A stretch of 64,000 nt of DNA from Alcanivorax sp. (GCA_022565695.1 JAIUME010000005.1:124001-188000), one strand, 5' to 3'. Numbered from the stretch's first letter, positions 48,507 to 58,000 are shown. Notes: generated by a model from the letters alone, not told the origin. Made by a program: numbers and translations.

Positions 48507-48549
48507 ATCCCACTTCCTCTATTAACCAGATAACCAGATATAGGAGTCT

Positions 48550-49290
48550 CTACTCTATCTTGAGAACTTCAATTTTTCCCGATGAGCCCTCTGCTCCCTT
48601 TGGACCAACACCTCCAGTCCGACCTTCGCCATATCCTCCACGTCTATAACCAAGGCAACTCACTGATGGGGCACCTGCACCGCCTTTCCCCCCGGGGCCG
48701 CCAGCACCCGGCTGCCCGGGAGCTGAGACGACCTCGAGCGAAGCAACTGGATTTTCATTTGGCATTGAATATTCAATGCGTATATCGCCGCCATCGCCCG
48801 CCGGTCCTCCGCTGCCACCAGGAGCACCAGATCCAGCTGGTCGCCCACTTCCGCCAGAACAACTTTTCCTTACAGCCGAACTTCCTTGCCTGCCACGCTC
48901 ACCTTGAGCCCCATCTCCGCCCACTGAGTACACGGTTAACCCATCAGACTCCATTTGAGAAAATAGGCCAGTAAAAGAAGCCGCTTTTTCCCCAGGTCGC
49001 CCAGCCCCTTTCCCGTCTTGTCCACGGATTTCAATTCGGCCCCCCTCTGCAAATGACGCCAGCTCACTAACCACAATCTCTGCCGAGGTTGTATTCGGGC
49101 CAACTTTGATTATCCCATTTTTCTCAACTGTCAGAAAAGCAACATGCAAAACGGCAGCACCGGGTGGGAATTCATACTGCTCACCCTCAGAGACATATAT
49201 AACGTCCTGCTTAACAACCGCCTCATCGGCTTTCGTTGCAAAGCATAAAATCAGAATAAAAGCGGAAAACAATCCCTTTAAATAGACCAT
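48550..49290 (-). CDS. Secreted glycine-rich, collagen-like protein
   Basis: A 246-residue protein. A signal peptide (VYLKGLFSAFILILCFATKA) is followed by a beta-rich domain, then a glycine-rich region from about residue 110 with GXX triplets such as GGSGRPAGSGAPGGSGGPAGD and GGPGGKGGAGAPS, and the short end KIEVLKIE. ATG 49290 has GGAG 8 bp upstream; an ATG at 49302 does not. An envelope or extracellular structural role is plausible. Not recognised as a named family. Confidence 0.72.
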   Translation of the reverse strand: MVYLKGLFSAFILILCFATKADEAVVKQDVIYVSEGEQYEFPPGAAVLHVAFLTVEKNGIIKVGPNTTSAEIVVSELASFAEGGRIEIRGQDGKGAGRPGEKAASFTGLFSQMESDGLTVYSVGGDGAQGERGRQGSSAVRKSCSGGSGRPAGSGAPGGSGGPAGDGGDIRIEYSMPNENPVASLEVVSAPGQPGAGGPGGKGGAGAPSVSCLGYRRGGYGEGRTGGVGPKGAEGSSGKIEVLKIE

Positions 49291-49340
49291 AAAATTCTCC
49301 ATTTTAAAAAATCCATACCCTGAATTGACTTAATTCCCGC

Positions 49341-49455
49341 TCACCCCAAAAGCACAACCCTCATGCAGAAGATCGCCAACTTGCTTGAAATTTACATCCG
49401 CAAAAGAGGTCAAACATCGACTGACGATAGAACGGGTGAAATCACTGGTATCTTG
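49341..49455 (+). pseudogene. Decayed copy of the yefM 3' end
   Basis: Reads MQKIANLLEIYIRKRG, then TSTDD and GEITGI, against LMQQIADSLETHTRGEG, TPTDE and DEITGI in yefM (47665-47774). DNA similarity starts before the ATG-like codon and ends just after the antitoxin stop position. The rest of the antitoxin and the toxin are absent. Confidence 0.75.
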
Positions 49456-49509
49456 GCCCTGCGAAAGCAGACCACGAAAATACTTAGCTCTACCGAAACT
49501 TACCTAAAA

Positions 49510-49863
49510 TTATGCATAGGACGAAAAGGCCCGTACAACCTCCCCAACCTCATTAAATATGAATGTTTCCGCGACTTTGCTTCCTCTTGCGCCGATGTAG
49601 TAGAGTGTCAGCCAAGAGACGCCTAGTAACACATTCAGCAGCTCAAATCTCAGATCTGGATACTCTCGAAATGCGCCGAGCCAGTATTCGCGAACCTTGT
49701 CTTTTCCTTTCAATGTCCCTGAGGCAATCCCCGTTCGCCTGGCTATCACCAGCGAGTTCATTTCGAAGTCTTCGGAGTAGTGGGCAAGAATGCGTTCTAT
49801 ATCGTGGGCATTCCATGCTGCCACCCACTCCGCCGCAAACTCATTAGCTTGTTCCTGATTCAT
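49510..49863 (-). CDS. SnoaL/NTF2-like protein
   Basis: A 117-residue, single NTF2-like domain: EFAAEWVAAWNAHDIERILAHYSEDFE at the start and GKDKVREYWLGAFREYPDLRFE in the middle. The fold is a cone-shaped pocket used by isomerases, cyclases and binding proteins; the ligand is not readable. GGGGAT lies just upstream of the ATG. Confidence 0.82.
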   Translation of the reverse strand: MNQEQANEFAAEWVAAWNAHDIERILAHYSEDFEMNSLVIARRTGIASGTLKGKDKVREYWLGAFREYPDLRFELLNVLLGVSWLTLYYIGARGSKVAETFIFNEVGEVVRAFSSYA

Positions 49864-49987
49864 CCTTGATCCCCAGATGAAAATCTGAAAGCGACCCCAA
49901 TAGGCTAATTTCTACTTATTTAGCAGAAGGCTACGCGATTTCTCACGTTTCCAGCCGGGTCAAGCTCGGTGAATCGGGAATCCTGCA

Positions 49988-50374
49988 CTACGGATTATCG
50001 TCCAAAGCATACCAATCACCATCAGATTGAGTCAGTCTTTTGGGGCTTAGCTTTGGAGTAAAACTTCCAATTTTTGAAGGCCCCGTTCCATCTCCTTCAG
50101 CATCGCTGGAGTACTTCATCGGGAATGTCTTTAATAGATATTTATGATTTTCAACGAGATCTATATGAGCCAGCGCTTGTTTATATCCTGGCTGCTTCCG
50201 CCCTCTATTGCTGTACTCCCATTTCTGGCCAAGAAGCAGGGCCTTACCGCCCTCCTCATTTCCTTCCCAAACCCCAAATATAACGAACTTTCTCTCGTGG
50301 TTCACAAAAGACCAACTCCAGGTCCAGTTACTACAGCTAGCGCCAGTGGATTCAATAAATGTCTTTCGATTCAT
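49988..50374 (-). CDS. Stand-alone McrA-type head domain (HNH-endonuclease N-terminal domain)
   Basis: A 128-residue protein beginning NRKTFIESTGASCSNWTWSWSF, then KFVIFGVWEG and HIDLVENHKYLLKTFPMKYS, which matches the N-terminal head domain found before HNH nucleases of the ScoMcrA kind. No HNH part follows; the reading frame stops after YALDDNP. It may be a truncated restriction gene or a one-domain cassette product. No clear RBS. Confidence 0.62.
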   Translation of the reverse strand: MNRKTFIESTGASCSNWTWSWSFVNHERKFVIFGVWEGNEEGGKALLLGQKWEYSNRGRKQPGYKQALAHIDLVENHKYLLKTFPMKYSSDAEGDGTGPSKIGSFTPKLSPKRLTQSDGDWYALDDNP

Positions 50375-50440
50375 GGATCTGTATTTCCCTCAAAGCACAC
50401 CAATTTTTAGCAAGCAAAACACTTCAGAATCGGGATTTCA

Positions 50441-50674
50441 GGAACGCTACCGCCCTACCCGACATCCCGTGCATGTGTATGCAGCGGCGAGCATCATCAT
50501 TAGTCGCATATTGATGGCGTAGCGGACAGCACCTCTACCGGGCGCTTGTCCTGTATGCCAGTAACCCTTCCCCGATACTGCCCCGCCGGAAATGTGATGG
50601 CAACCCGCAATCAACACCAGGATGCCCACTGGCAAGCAGCACTCCAGGCGATGGTGTTATTGATCGTCGGCCGC
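50441..50674. repeat. alkB 3' end and downstream repeat, copy B
   Basis: Close copy of 54398-54631 in the same orientation. It includes the last ~10 codons of alkB (50642-50674) in decayed form, where the stop has become TGG, plus the downstream repeat with hairpin at 50524-50551. No alkB sequence continues beyond 50674. Confidence 0.9.
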
Positions 50675-50966
50675 CTTCCTGTACACCGAAAAACTAACCC
50701 ATTGATTTTCCAGAACTCAAATGGTGGGTGGCCGTGAATGTTATCGCTTTCCATGTTATTGCATGCCCAGCAACGTAGAGCCAATTGCCCCACGGTGGTG
50801 CAGAAAAACTACGCGCCCATGCAATGCCGCTCATCGCCCCGAAATATCCGCTCGTCGCCAACGCCTTGCAGCAAACCGTCCCCACTCCTAATGATAAGTA
50901 ATGAAAACCCGTTACTGAAAACAGAATGTTTTCTGAGCCAGGATGCAGTAACCGCCATGATCAGCC
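50675..50966. other. Gene-free stretch before the roadblock operon
   Basis: No supported gene. Short open frames exist on both strands without ribosome sites or recognisable similarity. It should contain the promoter of the operon starting at 50967; none is clear. Confidence 0.4.
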
Positions 50967-51941
50967 ATGGAACTAAAAATGCAAACAAGGAAGCTGGGTT
51001 TTATAGGCATCGAAAATAATACGGTCAGCGCTTGCCTCTCAATGCTTAAGATCATTGCAAGCAAGAGTGGTATCGAGTGGGTCCATAGCGATGCCGCTGA
51101 GGCGGATGTGCTAATGATCGCCAGCCAGTGCTATCCCATCGCGCCGCAAGGCCCGCTGGCCAGCAAGGCCAGCATCGTTATCTACCCCAGCCACCAGGCC
51201 AAACCAGCGCACCCGTATACCCTGTCACACCCCTTCAGAGTGATGCAGTTGTGTGATGTACTGGAGGCCGTTGACAGTCCTGCGCCTCTTTCACAGGATG
51301 AAGCCTCACAGAGTGAAGCCGCGCAGACTGACACTGCGCCCCCGGCCAGCCAGGACGATGATTTCTGCCTCTCTCTTTACCGGCTTCTTTCTGGCGACAG
51401 CGACACCAGCACTTACTACCAGAGCCACACACCGGAAGGTTCGTTACTGGTCAAACCAGGCAGCTTCCGCTACTACGCGCCAGCCACGTTGCACCAGGCG
51501 CTAAACACCGCCCCCTTGCCATTAACGCCTCTGCAGCCCTGCGATGACATCGCCTCGGAGGACATGGCGGCGCGCCCTCTGTTCGATCTGGCCTGGCTTG
51601 CCAGCAAGCAGTACAGCGCGGCGCTGATGCCATGGCTGAGTTCAGATGCCCCACTGAAACTGACCCGCTGGCCCAGCTCCAGAGCCCTGAACCGGGCGCC
51701 CAGGCTGCTGTCGTTATGCGCACTGATGATCAAACAGCCCCTGTCATACGATCAGCTCAAAGCCATCGCCAGCTGTTCGGAGAAGTCTTTGATTCATTTC
51801 ATTAACAGTTGCGAAATCAGCGGATTACTGGAAAAGAGCGAGAACCCATCACACCGACAGATCATGCCAACCAAGCGCAACGGCCATTCTCGCCTGGAAG
51901 GCATGATCAACGGATTACGAAGCCGCCTGGGACTCCACTGA
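50967..51941 (+). CDS. Hypothetical protein of the MglA/roadblock operon
   Basis: A 324-residue protein, family not recognised. The N-terminal ~85 residues alternate strands and helices around EADVLMIASQCYPI, as in receiver-like folds; a Ser/Ala/Gln-rich linker follows; the last ~75 residues (YDQLKAIASCSEKSLIHFIN) resemble a winged helix. It is 6 bp before the GTPase gene and is probably its partner or effector. Start could also be 50979. Confidence 0.72.
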   Translation: MELKMQTRKLGFIGIENNTVSACLSMLKIIASKSGIEWVHSDAAEADVLMIASQCYPIAPQGPLASKASIVIYPSHQAKPAHPYTLSHPFRVMQLCDVLEAVDSPAPLSQDEASQSEAAQTDTAPPASQDDDFCLSLYRLLSGDSDTSTYYQSHTPEGSLLVKPGSFRYYAPATLHQALNTAPLPLTPLQPCDDIASEDMAARPLFDLAWLASKQYSAALMPWLSSDAPLKLTRWPSSRALNRAPRLLSLCALMIKQPLSYDQLKAIASCSEKSLIHFINSCEISGLLEKSENPSHRQIMPTKRNGHSRLEGMINGLRSRLGLH

Positions 51942-51947
51942 CACGCC

Positions 51948-52499
51948 ATGAACAGTCCAGAACTCAAAATCGTCTTTACCGGCCCGATGGGCGCAGGAAA
52001 AACCACTGCCATCAACCAGATCAGTGACGAACCCTGTGTCTCTACCGAAGTGGCGAATAATGACTTGCAACAATGCCAGAAAGACACCACGACCACCGGG
52101 CTGGACTACGGTTACGTCAACCTGCCAGACGGCAATGGTGTGCGCTTGTATGGGACGCCGGGGCAGGAGCGCTTTCGATTTATGTGGCCGATTATTGCCA
52201 CCAATGCCGCCGGGATTGTTCTTTTGCTCAACGGAGATCACCCGGAGCTTGAAGATCACCTGGCGCTCTATCTGGATGCCTTTACCACTAATCCACCGCT
52301 GCCGCTGGTGATTGGTGTTGGCAGACTGCCTGACAACGATTTTCACGTCATCGATGCCCTCCACCAGCAGCTCGCTAACCGCAACCAGCCTTTACCTGTT
52401 ATCCCGATTGATGTCCGGAATCGGGACGATGTACTACTGCTGATAGACACCCTGCTTGGACAAATTGAAGCCAGCAACCTGGAGTTTGCACACGGATGA
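51948..52499 (+). CDS. MglA-like small GTPase
   Basis: A 183-residue Ras-like GTPase. P-loop GPMGAGKTT at 12-20, G3 motif YGTPGQERF, and IVLLLNGD with a later VGVGRLPD where NKxD is expected (the Asn/Lys is not canonical). Bacterial GTPases of this type work with roadblock proteins to control polarity, motility or surface behaviour. The stop overlaps the next gene by ATGA. Confidence 0.88.
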   Translation: MNSPELKIVFTGPMGAGKTTAINQISDEPCVSTEVANNDLQQCQKDTTTTGLDYGYVNLPDGNGVRLYGTPGQERFRFMWPIIATNAAGIVLLLNGDHPELEDHLALYLDAFTTNPPLPLVIGVGRLPDNDFHVIDALHQQLANRNQPLPVIPIDVRNRDDVLLLIDTLLGQIEASNLEFAHG

Positions 52500-52932
52500 C
52501 GATCCCTTTCCGTCTTGGACAACCCGCAATACTGGCCGCACAAACGCAGCTGGAAAAGCTGAAGCAGTCCTGCCAGGAGATTACCTCTGCGGTACTGCTC
52601 ACCGAAGATGGCTTCGAAGTGGCTGCATTGGACACGGATCAAGCCAAAACAAGCCGACTGGCGGCCATGGGCAGCTCATTGGCTGCGATAAGCTCGGCAA
52701 TCGCCCAGGAAGCCGGTATTGCCGCTTACCGGCGCCTGATAGTGGAATCTGAAGAAGGGATGGTCGCGGTGACGAAGGTGCCAGACTCTCAGCCGTCGAT
52801 GATTCTTGCGGTGGTGTGCAGCGATCAGTCCAAACTAGGCCAGCTGATATGGTCCGCCAACCACTGCTGCACCGAGATCTCCAAGGCACTCAAAAAAACC
52901 AATAATCAAACTACCACAAAAAGGAAAATACC

Positions 52933-52936
<4 letters not shown>
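52496..52936 (+). CDS. Roadblock/LC7 protein 1
   Basis: A 146-residue roadblock/LC7 domain (MglB-like), the usual GTPase-activating partner of MglA: EITSAVLLTEDGFEVAAL, MGSSLAAISSAIAQE and MILAVVCSDQSKLGQL. A basic, Thr/Asn-rich tail ends it. Overlaps both neighbours by 4 bp. Confidence 0.88.
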
Positions 52937-53502
<566 letters not shown>

Positions 53503-53686
53503 TCTTCATAACGCGACGACGTCCAACCTCGCTCTCGGACACCCGGACACTCGAAGCGTATCCGGGGAGGGCTCTTCACGTTTCTGACGAGGACAATGGC
53601 GGGCCAAAAAGTGCAGGAACCAGTATTTCTCATAGGTCTCCAATCCCGCAATCGCGTGTCGTTTTCACGCATTTCCTGCTGTTATG

Positions 53687-54361
53687 TCATTCGAATCGAT
53701 GGAAGGCATCCAGGGCATCTTGCCTGATTTTCAAAGGATTCATCCCGGCCCTTCTTAGCAGCATTTCGAGCCCATGCTTTTGTATGTCTTCATTTGGGAC
53801 GCTTTCGTAGACCAAAGCCGCCATAACCAGTCCTGCATCCATATTCAAGGCCAGGGAAGAGTAATAGTGCGGCATCCATTCAAGTGCTAACGCATAAGCT
53901 CCTGCCACGGCAAATACATCATCCAGGGAATCCGCATTCGCTGTGCCGATCTTGCTCGCATCAGCATCCAGACGCCACTCACCCTCAGCTTCGCGGAATA
54001 CCAGGATATCGCCTTTTGGTCCATGGTATTCCTTCATGCTTAATAGGGATTCGACCAAGTTATACGCAGATACATCTGGGGCCCAAGGGGCCCAGCTTAC
54101 AATGCTCTCAAATTCTTCGAGGTTTGCTTGACTGAAACGGTTCAAGTATTCGCTCTTGAACCTGAAGTAAATAAGGTTGGACTTGGCCAATCCCAGGAAG
54201 CTTTCTCTTCGCTCATCGCTGCCATCAATCAGGTGTGCGCACTCTTTGTTAAATATGTATCCATCGAGGCATTTATCGACGAAATCGCCCAACACCTCTG
54301 CATGCGCATAGCTTGTAAGCGCAGCCCCAATGAATAGTATAAGCGCACGTAGAAATCTCAT
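53687..54361 (-). CDS. Secreted hypothetical protein
   Basis: A 224-residue protein with a signal peptide (RFLRALILFIGAALTSYAHA). The mature part is acidic and helical, with Trp-rich VSWAPWAP and a C-terminal HGLEMLLRRAGMNPLKIRQD. Not recognised; it resembles proteins annexed to immunity or envelope loci only in general form. GGGGAAAG precedes the ATG at 54361; the frame extends upstream into the repeat but without a better start. Confidence 0.72.
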   Translation of the reverse strand: MRFLRALILFIGAALTSYAHAEVLGDFVDKCLDGYIFNKECAHLIDGSDERRESFLGLAKSNLIYFRFKSEYLNRFSQANLEEFESIVSWAPWAPDVSAYNLVESLLSMKEYHGPKGDILVFREAEGEWRLDADASKIGTANADSLDDVFAVAGAYALALEWMPHYYSSLALNMDAGLVMAALVYESVPNEDIQKHGLEMLLRRAGMNPLKIRQDALDAFHRFE

Positions 54362-54397
54362 CTTTCCCCCGAGATACAATAGACATAAGGACGCCAG

Positions 54398-54631
54398 ACA
54401 CGCTACCGCCCTACCCGACATCCCGTGCATTACGCATGCAGCGGCGAGCATCATCATTAGTCGCATATTGATAGCGTAGCGGACAGCGCCTCTACCGGGC
54501 GCTTGTCCTGTATGCCAGTAACCCTTCCCCGATACTGCCCCGCCAGAAATGTGATGGCAACCCGTAATCGGCATCAGGATGCCCACAGGCAGGCAGCATT
54601 TCAGGCGACGGTGTTATTGATCCTCGGCCGC
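54398..54631. repeat. alkB 3' end and downstream repeat, copy C
   Basis: The copy at the intact alkB. The hairpin GGACAGCGCC ... GGGCGCTTGTCC (54481-54508) would be transcribed after alkB and may act as its terminator or a 3' stability element, though no T-run follows. Bases 54601-54631 are the end of alkB itself. Confidence 0.88.
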
Positions 54632-55752
54632 TCACGAAACAGTTGGTCCATTTCGCCCTGGTAGTAGGCCTCTACGCGGGGGTTCATCACCTTCTTCCAC
54701 AGGGGCGGGATCAGTGCCAGCACATACATGGCGGCGTAGCCGCCGGGCAGTTGCGGGCTGTCTTCATAGTGACGCAGCACCTGATAGCGGCGCTTGCCGT
54801 AGGCGTGGTGGTCGCTGTGGCGTTGCAGCTGGAACAGGGCCAGGTTGGTCAGGAAGTAATTGGAGTTCCAGCTGTGTGCCGGGGTAACGCGCTCGTATTT
54901 GCCGTTGTCCAGGATGCGGCGGTGCAGGCCGTAGTGTTCAACATAGTTGATCACTTCCAGGGTGCTACCGGCCACCAGGCCCACCAGCAGGAAGAACACG
55001 GCGCCCTGCCAGCCCCAGAGCAGGAAGAATGACAGTGCGAACAGGCCGCTGATTGCATACCACCAGATCAGTTCGTTGTGCAGGCTCAGGGGGTGCTTGC
55101 CCTTGCGCTTGAGGCGTTGGGCTTCCAGTTGCCAGGCGGTGAGGAAGTTGTGCGCCAGGGCGCGGGGCAGGAAGTGCCAGACGCTCTGGTTGAATTTGGC
55201 GGAGGCGCCGTCGTTGGGCGTGGCGACAAACACATGGTGGCCGCGGATATGCTCGACCTTGAAGCCGGCATAGCAGACGCTGGCGAGCAGCAGCCCGCCG
55301 AAGCCGCTCTCGATCTTCGCGTCCTTGTGCACCAGCTCATGGGCCAGCACGATGCCGATGGCGCCGCCAAGCGTGCCGATCGACAGGATCCAGCCGGCCT
55401 GGCCGAGCAGTGAATAGCTGTTGGTGGCAAAGATATGCCCGGCGAAGTACAGCACCGCCAGCCACACTGAGCCCAGAATAAAGGGGAAGACGCGATAGAG
55501 GCGCTCCCGGGTCATGGCGGGCACGTCGGTGTGTTCGTCGGGGTTGCTGGGGTCTTTGCCGACGATGTAGTCCATCAGTGGGACGATGCCGAACACGGTG
55601 AAGTAGATCAGCCAGGCCCAGTAATCCTGGGTACCGGATTCGCGGCCCATATAAGCCGCCAGCGGCAGCACGGGCAGGACTGCCAGCCAGAACAGCAGGA
55701 AGCCCCACTTCTTTATGCGCATCATGGTGTTGGGGTCGATATTCTCAAGCAT
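54601..55752 (-). CDS. alkB: Alkane 1-monooxygenase AlkB
   Basis: A 383-residue integral-membrane di-iron hydroxylase that oxidises medium-chain n-alkanes to 1-alkanols, receiving electrons from rubredoxin. The histidine boxes are complete: HELVH (138-142), EHIRGHH (167-173), the NYVEHYGL signature with His273 and LQRHSDHH (309-316). Six membrane helices are visible. No rubredoxin or AlkT gene is adjacent. The product alkanol feeds beta-oxidation (fadBA, 15 kb away). Its 3' end is duplicated at 50642. Confidence 0.96.
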   Translation of the reverse strand: MLENIDPNTMMRIKKWGFLLFWLAVLPVLPLAAYMGRESGTQDYWAWLIYFTVFGIVPLMDYIVGKDPSNPDEHTDVPAMTRERLYRVFPFILGSVWLAVLYFAGHIFATNSYSLLGQAGWILSIGTLGGAIGIVLAHELVHKDAKIESGFGGLLLASVCYAGFKVEHIRGHHVFVATPNDGASAKFNQSVWHFLPRALAHNFLTAWQLEAQRLKRKGKHPLSLHNELIWWYAISGLFALSFFLLWGWQGAVFFLLVGLVAGSTLEVINYVEHYGLHRRILDNGKYERVTPAHSWNSNYFLTNLALFQLQRHSDHHAYGKRRYQVLRHYEDSPQLPGGYAAMYVLALIPPLWKKVMNPRVEAYYQGEMDQLFRERPRINNTVA

Positions 55753-55784
55753 GGGTCTGTCTCCGGACCGGTCAATGAATGATG

Positions 55785-55831
55785 ATTACATTGAACAATG
55801 TCACGGTTGACGATGTATTGATCTACATCAA
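55785..55831 (-). promoter_or_regulatory. FNR/ANR-type box upstream of alkB
   Basis: TTGAT-CTAC-ATCAA (55818-55831) is a perfect match to the FNR/ANR consensus TTGAT-N4-ATCAA, 66 bp before the alkB start. A TGTAAT on the minus strand (55790-55785) could be the -10, placing the box near -45, close to a class II activator position. A 12-bp palindrome CATTG-AA-CAATG lies at 55789-55800. Confidence 0.6.
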
Positions 55832-55872
55832 CAGCCCATTTCGTGCCGATTCCGGAAGACGACCCAGGAGAC

Positions 55873-56163
55873 TCACCATCGCTCAGGCAGTTTCCTGGCG
55901 GCATGAAACACCCGAAGCACCTCGACCCGCTCCGGGCGACCGCTGACCCGGTAAGGCACGATATACGGCGTGCCCGGCACCACTATCTCGCGGGTGCCGG
56001 GTAAACGGCCTGGATGGCCGAGGGCGGGGTTATCGGTGAGCAGAGACACACTATTGTGGATGCGCGCGACCAGTTCGCGGGCAGCTTCAGGGTTCTCTCG
56101 GGCGATGTATTCGGCTTCCTGGTCCGGGTTATTCAGGGCTTTCCTTAGCCACTTAATCTCCAT
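55873..56163 (-). CDS. parE: ParE/RelE-family toxin
   Basis: A 96-residue toxin: WLRKALNNPDQEAEYIARENPEAARELV, then NPALGHPGRLPGTREIVVPGTPYIVPYRV and VLRVFHAARKLPERW, the standard ParE/RelE layout. The start overlaps the antitoxin by 11 bp. Confidence 0.93.
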   Translation of the reverse strand: MEIKWLRKALNNPDQEAEYIARENPEAARELVARIHNSVSLLTDNPALGHPGRLPGTREIVVPGTPYIVPYRVSGRPERVEVLRVFHAARKLPERW

Positions 56164-56401
56164 TCACCCCCCATTTGGACAGCACCGTGCCCACCTCTTC
56201 CGGGGTGGCGAAGTCGCCGGCATCGGCCTCGCGGACAGCCTGCCGCAGCTCTCGTACCTGCCATTCGTTCAGCTCGATAAACTCACGGATCGCCTCGGCC
56301 GCCAGGAACGACTTGCTGCGCCGGGTGGCCCCGGCGAGCTGGTCCAGCCGGGCCTTGAGCTCGGGGGGCAAGCGGATGGTCATGGTGGTGGACTCTGGCA
56401 T
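56153..56401 (-). CDS. parD: Ribbon-helix-helix antitoxin (ParD/CopG type)
   Basis: An 82-residue protein: TTMTIRLPPELKARLDQLAGATRRSKSFLAAEAIREFI is a CopG-like DNA-binding domain; the C-terminal half, acidic, would bind the toxin. Upstream gene of the pair. No strong palindrome was found before it. Confidence 0.92.
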   Translation of the reverse strand: MPESTTMTIRLPPELKARLDQLAGATRRSKSFLAAEAIREFIELNEWQVRELRQAVREADAGDFATPEEVGTVLSKWGVNGD

Positions 56402-56471
56402 GGCAGGGCCTCGATGTGTGCGGTTGTGTACATCCTAGCACAGGCCGCGGCCGAGCGCGCCGCTGCGCCGC

Positions 56472-57590
56472 TCAGTCCATGGGGCTCATGTCCAGGAAAT
56501 CACTGCAGAACTCGAAGCGCAGGGTGCGTGTGGCTTCGGCGCTGAACACCTGCATGAACACGGCGTGGGAGGCGCCCGCCGTGAATACAATCCGCAAGCC
56601 GGTATCGTTGGCGCCCGCGACGTCGAGAACGCCGATGCTGGGGCAGCGGAGGCCAAACAGGCTGCCCAGGCCGAGGAAGTCCGGCTGGAATCGGACTTCG
56701 TCCACGGAGGGCGGTGATTCCGGGATGAGATCGAAGCCCAGGTCACGCCCGTCGACATCGAACAGCCCTGCGTCGTCAACGCGGATGCGGCCTTCTATGG
56801 CAATGCGCGCTTCCCGGGTAATCAGGCTTGCGCCGCCGTTGTTCTCGATATCGAAGACCTTATCCGCCACCAGGCGCGCGTTGCGGCCCAGATCAATGCC
56901 CAGTTGCTGTGGCTCTGCGCCTTCTCCGGCCGGCGTCACCGTCTGCGAGAAGCGCAGGTCGCGTGCCTCATACTCCCAGCGGAGACGATAGTCCTCACCT
57001 TCGCCGGGATACAGGCCCGGCGCCACCACACCGACGCGGCGGGTGATGCTGCCCGAAAACTCATTACTTACTGTCATGCCGTCGGTTAACCGCTCTTCAT
57101 GGAGGGTCATCGGGCCAGACAGCGCATGGTGATCCTGGATGCCCTCGGCTTCCAGCCCGGGCCCTGGCGGGAAGCCGACTTCAAACTCTGGCCAGTCACG
57201 ATCAGGGCCGCGATCCAGTGTGAAGCTGGCTGTGGTATCGAAGTCGTCCGTATCAAACCGGCAGGCCTCGGCGATGAGCCGTTCATCAAAGCGCTCGGAC
57301 GTCAATTCACGCCGTTCTACCCTGCCACTGGTGTCGCAGTCGACCTGGCCGGTTTGCGTGCCCGTCACGTCAAGCACAACAAGCTCCGCCACGGTATCCA
57401 GCAGCTGCGGTATCAGCGGCAGGATCGCCAGATCACGGTACGCCGCCACCGCCACGGCCAGCGCATTGTCGTCGGTCACTTCGCCCAGCGTGCCGCCGCT
57501 TCCGCCACTACTGGATGAGCCACCACAACCCGCCAGCGCGACCAGCATGGCCACGGACAAACTCGCACGTTTGATATTGATTGATTTCAT
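56472..57590 (-). CDS. Lipoprotein of unknown function
   Basis: A 372-residue protein with signal peptide MKSINIKRASLSVAMLVALAG and lipobox LVALAGC, so Cys22 would be lipidated. A Gly/Ser linker follows, then a domain of beta strands with acidic loops (about 110-340). Not recognised. ATG 57590 has GAGGAACG upstream; the frame continues further upstream without a signal sequence. Confidence 0.82.
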   Translation of the reverse strand: MKSINIKRASLSVAMLVALAGCGGSSSSGGSGGTLGEVTDDNALAVAVAAYRDLAILPLIPQLLDTVAELVVLDVTGTQTGQVDCDTSGRVERRELTSERFDERLIAEACRFDTDDFDTTASFTLDRGPDRDWPEFEVGFPPGPGLEAEGIQDHHALSGPMTLHEERLTDGMTVSNEFSGSITRRVGVVAPGLYPGEGEDYRLRWEYEARDLRFSQTVTPAGEGAEPQQLGIDLGRNARLVADKVFDIENNGGASLITREARIAIEGRIRVDDAGLFDVDGRDLGFDLIPESPPSVDEVRFQPDFLGLGSLFGLRCPSIGVLDVAGANDTGLRIVFTAGASHAVFMQVFSAEATRTLRFEFCSDFLDMSPMD

Positions 57591-58000
57591 GAGTCGTTCC
57601 TCCCGCCGGTAGCCTAGCAAGAGGAACGATGGGGCGGGTATCACCCAAACGGGGTCGCCGCGCACTCACACACGCGGACAGGGGGTCAGGTCTCACATTT
57701 CCCAACTCTCACACCAAACAGCCGCAGCTCAAAAACTGCCGCGCGGGCTGATCTCTTACCAAATGGATTGAAGAAGGCACTCAGGAACTAAAAGCAAGGG
57801 CACTAAAACAAGGGCACTAAAAATTGACGCACCAATAAACAGTGGCAGTTCGCGCAAGCATCAGGGGGGGGCTAATGGGGACTCACAATGGGGACGGCTC
57901 CTCCATCCCCATTTCAATATCTTACACCACCAGGGGATTGCGGCAAGCCCCTGGCCCTGCCCTACATTCACCGGCTCAATTCACCGAGCGGAAGAAACAT
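57591..58000. other. Gene-free stretch with small repeats
   Basis: About 410 bp between divergent genes. It holds one copy of a GGGGTCAGGTCTC-type repeat (57681), two tandem copies of CAAGGGCACTAAAA (57795-57808, 57809-57822) and an inverted repeat AATGGGGA / TCCCCATT (57887-57894, 57906-57913). No gene is supported. Confidence 0.6.
57681..57704 (+). repeat. GGGGTCAGGTCTC repeat, left copy
   Basis: GGGGGTCAGGTCTCACATTT followed by CCCA; a second copy in the same orientation lies at 59823. Such strings are often found near REP-type transposase remnants, but none is seen here. Confidence 0.6.

Noticed and set aside
50694..50885. A 63-residue leftward frame
   Set aside because: No ribosome site, no similarity that I recognise, and it lies in DNA next to a decayed repeat.
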